Shown here piece after piece: positions 9,486 through 15,715 of a DNA stretch of 18,036 nt (position 1 is the stretch's first letter; each line of letters starts with the position of its first letter). The notes under the pieces are model-generated. The model saw only the letters and a list, made by a program, of their open reading frames with translations, made no database searches and was not told the origin of the DNA. The stretch is from RQOF01 sp964394475 (lineage in GTDB: Bacteria > Calditrichota > Calditrichia > RBG-13-44-9). A program made the position numbers and the translations under genes. Location: positions 1 to 18,036 of the forward strand of contig CAYMXZ010000052.1 in the NCBI GenBank assembly GCA_964394475.1. The letters are read 5' to 3'.

Positions 9486-9704
9486 ATGAACGAGCAATTT
9501 TATAAACTGATTTATCGAGTGCTTTTCCTGATTTCCTTCATCCTCCTGTTCCTGGCGGTTCTTGACCGGATCCTGATCATGTTTGGGTATACCTTGACTT
9601 TCGATAGTCCGGGACCGGCCAAGCTTTTACAATATGCTGGAATATTTGCGATATTCACCATCCTCATGCTCTTACGACAAATTAGAGATCAACAGAAAAA
9701 GTAA
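9486..9704 (+). CDS. Small hypothetical membrane protein (two predicted helices)
   Basis: 72 residues with two hydrophobic segments: about residues 10-34 (YRVLFLISFILLFLAVLDRI onward) and 47-63 (LLQYAGIFAIFTILMLL), joined by a short polar loop with DSPGP, and ending in the charged tail RQIRDQQKK. A good ribosome site (AAGGAGC) precedes the ATG. I do not recognise the family. It sits 15 bases after the small lipoprotein-like gene, and the pair may form a small envelope complex; that is inferred from position only. Confidence 0.68.
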   Translation: MNEQFYKLIYRVLFLISFILLFLAVLDRILIMFGYTLTFDSPGPAKLLQYAGIFAIFTILMLLRQIRDQQKK

Positions 9705-9783
9705 AAGTAGAGCACTTTAGAATGAGGTGAATGGGAGTAGGTGAGGTTTTTATCGCTTTGAGCGCGGTGAAAAAGTGAGTTAT

Positions 9784-9789
9784 AAAAAA
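9784..9789 (-). terminator. T run downstream of tRNA-Arg
   Basis: Read on the minus strand, the tRNA 3' end is followed after four bases by TTTTTT (9789 down to 9784). There is no separate hairpin; the GC-rich acceptor stem itself could serve. Weak evidence for a termination site. Confidence 0.3.
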
Positions 9790-9793
9790 CCAG

Positions 9794-9867
9794 CGCGCCA
9801 GAAGGGACTCGAACCCCTAACCCACAGCTCCGTAGGCTGTTGCTCTATCCAATTGAGCTACTGGCGC
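9794..9867 (-). tRNA. tRNA-Arg, anticodon ACG
   Basis: Read on the minus strand, 74 bases fold as a full cloverleaf. The acceptor stem GCGCCAG pairs with CTGGCGC with discriminator G. The D stem is GCTC/GAGC with AATTGGATA in the loop. The anticodon stem ACAGC/GCTGT encloses the loop CTACGGA, giving anticodon ACG, which reads CGN arginine codons (A34 becoming inosine in bacteria). The T arm has TTCGAGT in the loop. The CCA end is not encoded: CTG follows. It lies between the small membrane protein gene (convergent) and the nitroreductase gene (same strand). No integrase or duplicated tRNA 3' end was seen, so there is no sign that it served as an insertion site. Confidence 0.96.
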
Positions 9868-9940
9868 GAAAGGGCATTTTAAATTTTATATTTTATAATA
9901 AAACAGTAAAAAGATAAAGGAAAAGTGGAGATAAATCAAC

Positions 9941-10534
9941 TTACTTTTTCAAATTATAGGTGTTGAAAAAAAGAATTTGCTCCAGGTTTTTCTTCGATCT
10001 TTTTATTTTGGGCGATTCGAGGGGGTATCCCAGTGCCAGTAAAGCGGTAGGTTTCCAGCTGTGGGGTACCGCTAAAAATTTTTTCGTCTTGCGGGCATTG
10101 AACCACCCGATCCAGCAACTGCCTAATCCCAAAACTGTGGCCTGCAACACAATGTGCTCTCCAGCAATGCCCAGATCGAGCAAATAATATTGTGTCCCCT
10201 GAATTTCTTTTCCAATCCGGTGCGCGATAAAGTCCAGTTCAGCGAACATGGCAATGATGACCGGTGCTTTTTCAGCCCAGCGGGTAAAGCGGTAAATTCC
10301 AGAAAAAGCCTCCTGGCTGAACTGACGAATTTGTTCGGCATCATCCAGCACCACAAATCGCCAGGGCTGAACATTTTCAGCCGAGGGAGCCAATCGCGCC
10401 GCCTCGATGCAGGTGATAATTTTTTCTCGTTCCACCGGACGCGGCTGAAATTGCCGCACACTGTGGCGTCTTTTTACCAGAGTAAGGAAATCATTTTCAA
10501 CGATCGTAAAATCCGGTTCGTGTGATGTGAACAA
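9941..10534 (-). CDS. Nitroreductase family FMN-dependent oxidoreductase
   Basis: 197 residues of the nitroreductase fold, which uses FMN and NAD(P)H to reduce nitro compounds, quinones or related substrates in the cytoplasm. The FMN phosphate-binding motif RRHSVRQF is at residues 22-29, APSAENVQPWRF at 49-60, and the conserved stretch GLGSCWIGWF lies in the second half. Length is normal for the short single-domain members. The start is TTG: AGGAGGT stands just upstream (+ strand 10538-10544) and no ATG lies between it and the conserved domain, though the spacing of about four bases is short. The tRNA-Arg gene follows 73 bases downstream on the same strand. The assembly gap lies just upstream, so any upstream operon partner is not visible. 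The exact substrate is unknown. Confidence 0.92.
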   Translation of the reverse strand: MFTSHEPDFTIVENDFLTLVKRRHSVRQFQPRPVEREKIITCIEAARLAPSAENVQPWRFVVLDDAEQIRQFSQEAFSGIYRFTRWAEKAPVIIAMFAELDFIAHRIGKEIQGTQYYLLDLGIAGEHIVLQATVLGLGSCWIGWFNARKTKKFLAVPHSWKPTALLALGYPLESPKIKRSKKNLEQILFFNTYNLKK

Positions 10535-10537
10535 AGC

Positions 10538-10544
10538 ACCTCCT
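10538..10544 (-). promoter_or_regulatory. Strong ribosome binding site deciding a TTG start
   Basis: On the minus strand AGGAGGT stands three bases before TTG at 10534-10532. This perfect Shine-Dalgarno match supports TTG as the nitroreductase start, since no better start codon lies downstream before the conserved RRHSVR motif. Confidence 0.65.
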
Positions 10545-10576
10545 CAATTTTTTTACCTTCACAAAGCAAATAATCC

Positions 10577-10676
10577 NNNNNNNNNNNNNNNNNNNNNNNN
10601 NNNNNNNNNNNNNNNNNNNNNNNNNNNNNNNNNNNNNNNNNNNNNNNNNNNNNNNNNNNNNNNNNNNNNNNNNNNN
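10577..10676. other. Assembly gap of 100 N
   Basis: Exactly 100 undetermined bases, the conventional length for a scaffold gap of unknown size. The true distance between the nitroreductase and the zinc peptidase, and any gene there, cannot be known from this window. Confidence 0.98.
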
Positions 10677-10794
10677 TTTTTTTCTCTGCTTAGCGTCATC
10701 GAAATCTAAATTGTAAAACTATTGGAACAAAAAATTTTGAATATGGGTTCTATAGGCTTAAATTTGAAAATAAAAATTTAGAAGGAGATGTAGT

Positions 10795-11475
10795 ATGTTT
10801 TACTGGGATTCAACGATGCTTCTCATCATCCCGGCTTTAATCCTGGCCATCTATGCTCAGTTTAAAGTGAAGGGTACATATGCTAAATATAGCCAGATTT
10901 ACAATGCGCGGCGTATGACCGGCTATCAGGCCGCGGTGGAACTGCTGCGCATGAATGGCATCGGGGATGTGGAGGTGGAAGAAACCGAAGGAACTTTGAG
11001 CGACCATTATGATCCACGAATTAAAAAGGTACGGTTATCAACCACGAATTTTCGGGGCGCGTCATTAGCCTCTTTAGCAGTGGCGGCTCATGAAGTTGGT
11101 CACGCCGTCCAACATCATAAAAATTATTTCCCCCTGCAGGTGCGACACGCTATTCTGCCGGTAACTAATTTTGGTTCCTGGCTGGCATTTCCTTTATTTT
11201 TTATCGGTTTCTTTCTGCAAACTCCTTTTTTGATGGATTTAGGAATTGTTCTCTACGCCGGTGTGGTGCTTTTCCATGTGGTAACTCTACCGGTGGAATA
11301 TAATGCCAGCAATCGCGCTTTGCTGCAGTTAGAATCGCACGGATTCCTGACCACTCAGGAAGTGGGGGGAGCAAAAAAAGTTCTCAATGCCGCTGCCTTA
11401 ACCTATGTGGCCGCTACGGCTATGGCATTGATGCAGTTAATCAGATTACTGCTGATCCGGGGAAATGATCGTTAA
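10795..11475 (+). CDS. YugP-like membrane zinc metallopeptidase
   Basis: 226 residues of the Zn_peptidase_2 family (YugP of Bacillus subtilis). The zinc site HEVGH is at residues 99-103, and the likely third ligand is E168 in VEYNASNRAL, a motif typical of the family. Hydrophobic segments lie at the N-terminus (about 4-20), around 125-150, at 150-166 and near the C-terminus (about 195-221), so it is an integral membrane protein. Its physiological substrates are unknown; membrane protein quality control is often supposed. A clear ribosome site (GAAGGAGATG) precedes the ATG. The HtrA-type protease gene follows after 45 bases on the same strand, which suggests a shared role in envelope proteolysis. 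Upstream lies the assembly gap. Confidence 0.93.
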   Translation: MFYWDSTMLLIIPALILAIYAQFKVKGTYAKYSQIYNARRMTGYQAAVELLRMNGIGDVEVEETEGTLSDHYDPRIKKVRLSTTNFRGASLASLAVAAHEVGHAVQHHKNYFPLQVRHAILPVTNFGSWLAFPLFFIGFFLQTPFLMDLGIVLYAGVVLFHVVTLPVEYNASNRALLQLESHGFLTTQEVGGAKKVLNAAALTYVAATAMALMQLIRLLLIRGNDR

Positions 11476-11520
11476 ATAGGTAATGAACCTAAACGCGACT
11501 AATTGGGGATAAATTATTAA

Positions 11521-13140
11521 ATGAATATTATTAAAAAAATTATCATTACTGTTATTTCTCTGCTTATCATTTCGGCGGCTGTGTATTTGATGGTGATCTC
11601 CTATCAAAAACAGCGATCGTTAACACCTGCCGCACCGATCGAAGAAAAAATACCTCCCACAACCGAAGCGCCGGTGGATACCCTGCTTCTTCCCTCTCCA
11701 CCCTCCGATTCTGTGCGAATACCCTCGCCACCGGCTCAGGTTCAGAGAGAAAGTCTACGCTGGCAAAAGCTTCCCAAAGAACAACGCCAGCTCAGTTCTG
11801 ACAATTTCCCCTCCGGTAATCCGAATCCGATTTTCATCACCGCCGCCGAAAGAATCCTGCCAGCAGTAGTGACGGTGCAGAGTGAAATGATAAAAAGCCT
11901 CGTTCCGCAGGATGAAAACCATAAATTCTTCTGGGAGAAGAAAGATGAAGAGGATATGGAGTTCTTCCGGCAAGGAACTGGCTCCGGAATCATCATTACT
12001 CCCGATGGTTATATTCTAACCAATTATCATGTTGTCGAAGGTGCGGCCAGTTTTAATATTATTCTGTATGACCGGCGGGAATTCAAAGCCCAATTTATTG
12101 GCGGTGATCCAAACACCGACGTAGGATTGATTAAAATAAAGGCGTCCGATCTCCCCACCGCTTTCATAGGAAATTCCGACAGCATCAAGATCGGCGAATG
12201 GGTGATGGCAGTGGGTAGTCCACTGAATTTTTCTTCTACCATCACCGCTGGAATTATCAGTGCCTTAGGCCGCAATATCCGCATCATCGATAGCGAGTAC
12301 AGTGTGGAAAATTTCATTCAAACCGATGCGGTGATCAATCCCGGTAACAGCGGCGGTGCATTGATCAATCTGAATGGTGAGGTAATCGGCATTAATACCG
12401 CCATCGCCACCCGCACCGGTTTATATCAGGGATATGGATTTGCCATCCCGATCAATCTGGCTATTAAAATTGTTAATGATATTCTTACTTTTGGCGAAGT
12501 TCGTCGGGGACTATTGGGAGTATCGATTACCGAAGTCAATAACAGAGTCGCTAAAGGAGTGGGTCTGAATCGTCCTCGCGGAGTTTTTGTGCAGAGTGTG
12601 CAGCCGGGACGCGCCGCGGAGCAGGCTGGATTGCAAGCGGGGGATGTCATCTTAACGGTAGATGGAAATGAGGTGATTTCGGTAAACGACCTGCAAATCA
12701 AGATCGCCAGCAAGCGTCCGGAACAGATGGTGAACCTTAAAATCTGGCGAAATCGAAAGGAACTGGATTTCCAGGTGAAATTAGGTCAGGCTCCGGTACA
12801 GCAGGTAGCCAGTAATGATAATAACCAAAAGAAAAAATTGTATAAAAACCTGGGAATGGAAATCAGAGATCTGACCGCTGCAGAGCAAAAGGCCTTTGAT
12901 CTTAAGGCCGGTGTATATATTGAGAACGTTCGAAGCGGCAGTCCAGCCAATAAGGGAGGCGTTTTCCCGGGATACGTGATTCATCAACTGAATGGTGAGG
13001 AGGTCAAGGGAAAAAAAGATTTTGAAGCGAAATTGCAAAAGATCAAAAGAGGTGAGGTCATCAAACTCACCTGTCGTCCGCCAGGATTTCGGGACAAATC
13101 CGATGACCGGATTTTATTTGTAGAGATTGACGAGCCTTAA
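11521..13140 (+). CDS. HtrA/Deg-type serine protease with two PDZ domains
   Basis: 539 residues. An N-terminal membrane segment (about 5-27) without a clear signal peptidase site suggests an anchored protease facing the periplasm, followed by a proline-rich linker (about 34-80). The trypsin-like domain carries the full triad: H170 in TNYHVV, D200 in NTDVGL and S277 in NPGNSGGAL. PDZ1 (about 334-420) begins LLGVSITEV and has RGVFVQSVQPG; PDZ2 (about 440-535) begins NLGMEI and has GVYIENVRSGSPA. The family degrades or refolds damaged envelope proteins, with the PDZ domains sensing exposed C-termini. The size matches DegP/MucD-like proteins with two PDZ domains. The ribosome site before ATG 11521 is poor (GGGGAT about 16 bases upstream); coupling to the preceding YugP-like gene, 45 bases away, is possible. 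Confidence 0.95.
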   Translation: MNIIKKIIITVISLLIISAAVYLMVISYQKQRSLTPAAPIEEKIPPTTEAPVDTLLLPSPPSDSVRIPSPPAQVQRESLRWQKLPKEQRQLSSDNFPSGNPNPIFITAAERILPAVVTVQSEMIKSLVPQDENHKFFWEKKDEEDMEFFRQGTGSGIIITPDGYILTNYHVVEGAASFNIILYDRREFKAQFIGGDPNTDVGLIKIKASDLPTAFIGNSDSIKIGEWVMAVGSPLNFSSTITAGIISALGRNIRIIDSEYSVENFIQTDAVINPGNSGGALINLNGEVIGINTAIATRTGLYQGYGFAIPINLAIKIVNDILTFGEVRRGLLGVSITEVNNRVAKGVGLNRPRGVFVQSVQPGRAAEQAGLQAGDVILTVDGNEVISVNDLQIKIASKRPEQMVNLKIWRNRKELDFQVKLGQAPVQQVASNDNNQKKKLYKNLGMEIRDLTAAEQKAFDLKAGVYIENVRSGSPANKGGVFPGYVIHQLNGEEVKGKKDFEAKLQKIKRGEVIKLTCRPPGFRDKSDDRILFVEIDEP

Positions 13141-13180
13141 ATTGGTATTTCCGTGCGCATTCAACCTGGTGGCGGAAAAT

Positions 13181-13480
13181 TGACCTCGCGCAGAGGGAAA
13201 AAAACATAACGTTATACCGGTATACCGATTTTTATTTTGTATTTTGTATTTTGTATTTTGTAATTTTTTCTCTTCGCACTCAGCTTCTCGGTGAAAAACT
13301 TCCCTCCCGCAGAGGTAGCAAAGGAGAAAAGAATCAATTACGTTATAACGTTATACCGATTTTTATTTTGTATTTTGTATTTTGTATTTTGTAATTTTTC
13401 TCTTCGCACTCAGCTTCTCGGTGAAAAACTTCCCTCCCGCAGAGATCGCAGAGGAAAAAGAACCCATAACGTTATACTGT
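13181..13480. repeat. Tandem array of ~130 bp intergenic repeats
   Basis: Most of the 444-base space between the protease gene and ispD is an array. One full unit runs 13209-13339 and a second 13340-13468; the tail of an earlier unit (13181-13208) and the head of a third (13469-13480) flank them. Each unit has, in order, the palindrome ATAACGTTAT, four copies of ATTTTGT (13234-13261 and 13365-13392), CTCTTCGCACTCAGCTTCTC and CCCTCCCGCAGAG. The two units are nearly identical over the last 60 bases before their ends and differ by one T in a T run. Short open frames over it are low-complexity and not real genes. The remaining 13481-13584 shows no clear feature beyond AT-rich DNA. Confidence 0.9.
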
Positions 13481-13584
13481 TTTTTTCTTCATCACCCCCT
13501 TATTTAATTTTCATAAAAACAATTTCTATTTATCAGATTCTGACTATTAAATTGTTTTTTGAATAAATTCGAAATAATCCAGTC

Positions 13585-14298
13585 ATGAAAACTGAAAAAA
13601 TTGCAGCAATAGTTCCAGCGGCCGGCGCCGGTAAAAGAATGGGAAGTGAGACTCCCAAACAATTCCTGATGCTCCTCGATCGGCCTGTGCTGGTTTGGAC
13701 CTTAACCGCTTTGCAGAATATCGGATGGCTGGATCAGATCATCCTGACCGTGCCTGCGGATGATATTCAATTTACAGAGAATGAAATTGTTGGAAAATTT
13801 CAGCTTACCAGAGTAAAAAAAGTTGTGGCCGGCGGCGCAGAAAGAATAGATTCAGTATATGCCGGATTGCTCCAGCTTCCTGCAGATATCCCCTGGGTTC
13901 TGATCCATGACGGCGTGCGCCCTTTCATTCGATCAGAATTATTACAAACTACCTTTGCCAAAGCTCAGGAAATTGGTGCCGCCATCTTAGGAGTGCCGGT
14001 AAGGGATACCTTGAAAAGGGTAAATCAGGACCTTATTTATCGAACTGAAGATCGTGACCAATACTGGCTGATCCAAACTCCGCAATTTTTTCGCTGCTCC
14101 ACTTTACTGGAGCTTTATCCCCGCGCCCTTCGGGAAAAATTTCACCCGACTGATGATGCCGCTATTCTGGAACATTACGGACAACCGGTGGCCATCTGTC
14201 ATGGCGATTATTACAATATCAAAATCACTACTCCCGACGATCTGCGCATCGCCGAAAAAATTTTGCCTCTTTATTTTCCTGAAAAATCAATCAAATAA
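13585..14298 (+). CDS. ispD: 2-C-methyl-D-erythritol 4-phosphate cytidylyltransferase
   Basis: 237 residues, a normal length. It joins CTP and methylerythritol phosphate to give CDP-ME, the third step of the MEP pathway for isoprenoid precursors, in the cytoplasm. The nucleotide-binding loop PAAGAGKRMG is at residues 11-20 with PKQF just after; GGAERIDSVYAGL, IHDGVRPF, VPVRDTLKRV and QTPQFFR follow in the expected order. The start ATG 13585 places the loop at the usual distance, though the ribosome site is weak. ispF follows after 33 bases, the common ispD-ispF arrangement; here they are separate genes, not fused as in some bacteria. The upstream region is the tandem repeat array, with no promoter that I can name. 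Confidence 0.97.
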   Translation: MKTEKIAAIVPAAGAGKRMGSETPKQFLMLLDRPVLVWTLTALQNIGWLDQIILTVPADDIQFTENEIVGKFQLTRVKKVVAGGAERIDSVYAGLLQLPADIPWVLIHDGVRPFIRSELLQTTFAKAQEIGAAILGVPVRDTLKRVNQDLIYRTEDRDQYWLIQTPQFFRCSTLLELYPRALREKFHPTDDAAILEHYGQPVAICHGDYYNIKITTPDDLRIAEKILPLYFPEKSIK

Positions 14299-14331
14299 GA
14301 TAAGGCTCAATCAATCTAAAGGTATTCAATC

Positions 14332-14820
14332 ATGAATCAACGAGTAGGAATTGGTCTGGATGTTCATCCCTTTGCTGTGGATCGCAAATTGATCCTGGGT
14401 GGAGTGGAGATTCCTTATGAAAAAGGTCTGGCCGGACATTCCGATGCTGATGTACTGCTGCACGCCATCGCCGATGCTCTTTTGGGTGCAGCCGCCCTGG
14501 GAGATATTGGACAGCATTTTCCGGATACGGATCCTCAATATAAAGACATCTCATCCTCCATCTTAGTAAATGAAGCCTACGAGCTGGTCAGGCAGGAAGG
14601 TTATGAGCTGAACAATCTCGATGCTGTCCTGCTTTTAGAAAAACCAAAGATTGCTCCCTACCTCCCACAGATGCAAAAAACGATTGCTGATATTTTCTGG
14701 TGTAACCCGAATCAAATTTCAATCAAAGCCACGACCACTGAGAAGCTGGGTTTTGTCGGACGAAGCGAAGGAGTGGCAGCTATGGCGGTGGTCATGCTCC
14801 GGAAACGCAAGGATAGATAG
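14332..14820 (+). CDS. ispF: 2-C-methyl-D-erythritol 2,4-cyclodiphosphate synthase
   Basis: 162 residues, the usual length for this trimeric zinc enzyme, which cyclises CDP-ME 2-phosphate and releases CMP in the MEP pathway. Metal ligands are visible as D10 and H12 in GLDVHPF and H36 in GLAGHSDADV; GDIGQHFPDTD and the C-terminal KATTTEKLGFVGRSEG complete the family signature. It lies 33 bases after ispD and one base before the DedA-type gene, so the three are probably one transcript. The ribosome site is modest (AAGG about ten bases before the ATG). Confidence 0.98.
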   Translation: MNQRVGIGLDVHPFAVDRKLILGGVEIPYEKGLAGHSDADVLLHAIADALLGAAALGDIGQHFPDTDPQYKDISSSILVNEAYELVRQEGYELNNLDAVLLLEKPKIAPYLPQMQKTIADIFWCNPNQISIKATTTEKLGFVGRSEGVAAMAVVMLRKRKDR

Positions 14821-14821
14821 C

Positions 14822-15436
14822 ATGGAGGGAATTTTACATTCATTAGAACATTCCTCTCCCCTGTTGGCCTATTTTTTACTATTCGCTAGTGCTTTCATCG
14901 AGAACATTTTTCCACCCATTCCGGGTGACACGGTCACCATTGTGGGAGCTTACCTGGTGGGCAGAGGAATTTTAAATTTCTGGGGGGTATATATTGCGAC
15001 TACTCTGGGAAGTGTACTGGGATTTATGACCCTTTTCAGCATAGCTTTCTATGTAGAAAAGAAAGTTATCGAAAAATATCAACCACGCTGGATTACCCGC
15101 ACCCATATTGATCGAGTGGAAAATTGGTTTAGAAAATACGGGTATACAGTCATTGTCCTGAACCGTTTTCTCTCTGGCGCTCGTTCGGTGATTTCCCTGG
15201 TGGCGGGTCTATCCAAAATGCCCCCGCCAATCGTATTTCTTCTTAGCTTTATCAGCTGTGCCATCTGGAATGGGATCTTGATTTATCTGGGTCTGCTGGT
15301 TGGCCAAAATTGGGAGCGAATCATCACGGCTCTGAAAATATATAACTGGTGGGTACTGATCATCATTATTTTAGCGCTGTTGATCTGGTTAATAATGAAA
15401 TATTTTAAAAAGAGAAAAACGGGAAGAGGCTTGTAG
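14822..15436 (+). CDS. DedA family membrane protein (VTT domain)
   Basis: 204 residues starting at ATG 14822, one base after the ispF stop; a longer frame reaching back into ispF is rejected since the conserved part begins here. Conserved DedA features are FIENIFPPIPGDT in the first re-entrant region and RFLSGARSVISLVAG in the second half, followed by two membrane segments (IVFLLSFISCAIWNGILIYL and a segment near the C-terminus) and a basic tail KKRKTGR. The family contains lipid flippases and scramblases, some moving undecaprenyl phosphate or phosphatidylethanolamine across the inner membrane. Being with isoprenoid synthesis genes would fit a role in undecaprenyl phosphate recycling, but this is inference. 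The gene has no ribosome site of its own and is probably coupled to ispF. Confidence 0.93.
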   Translation: MEGILHSLEHSSPLLAYFLLFASAFIENIFPPIPGDTVTIVGAYLVGRGILNFWGVYIATTLGSVLGFMTLFSIAFYVEKKVIEKYQPRWITRTHIDRVENWFRKYGYTVIVLNRFLSGARSVISLVAGLSKMPPPIVFLLSFISCAIWNGILIYLGLLVGQNWERIITALKIYNWWVLIIIILALLIWLIMKYFKKRKTGRGL

Positions 15437-15437
15437 A

Positions 15438-15715
15438 TAATAGTTTATAGTTTAGAATTTAGAGTTTTAAAAAGCGGAATTGAAAAATTATATCCTCAGT
15501 TTACCCTGAGTTTCCGCATAAAAGATTTCTTCCGGAAATTTTTTCGCCCAGAATCAATGGTCATTAAAAAGGGGCATCCGATCTCAATTCAGGGCGATGG
15601 AGAAGATTTAATTTCGCTCCAAATAAATCATTGAAAGTCATCAAATCAGAAAAACACTTCTACTCCACCCTATCCTCAAATAATTATAAACTATACACTA
15701 TAACCTATTAACTAT
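15438..15715. repeat. AT-rich inverted repeat around the dedA-glnS spacer
   Basis: The 275-base space between the convergent dedA and glnS genes is bounded by related AT-rich ends. ATAGTTTATA at 15440-15449 is a perfect inverse of TATAAACTAT at 15685-15694, and nearby bases (TAATAG, TATAG, AATTAT) also correspond. Between them, GCGGAA (15474-15479) pairs with TTCCGC (15512-15517), enclosing CTCAG/CTGAG (15495-15499 and 15506-15510). The inner hairpin could end transcription of one or both genes, but lacks a clean T run. A MITE-like relic is possible; low complexity may also explain the matches. The outer end overlaps the last glnS codons. Confidence 0.4.

Noticed and set aside
9794..9867. tRNA-Arg as the attachment site of an integrated element
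   Set aside because: No integrase gene and no repeated copy of the tRNA 3' end was seen in the window.
10527..10709. Open frame across the N gap
   Set aside because: More than half its codons are undetermined, so it has no evidential value.
13181..13480. CRISPR array
   Set aside because: The units are ~130 bases in direct tandem with no unique spacers between short repeats, and no cas genes are nearby.
13291..13566. 91-residue open frame over the repeat array
   Set aside because: It reads through the tandem repeat with low-complexity peptides and no ribosome site; the same bases recur in both units.
14651..14821. Longer start for the DedA-type gene
   Set aside because: The extension lies inside ispF in another frame and has no DedA similarity; conserved sequence begins after ATG 14822.
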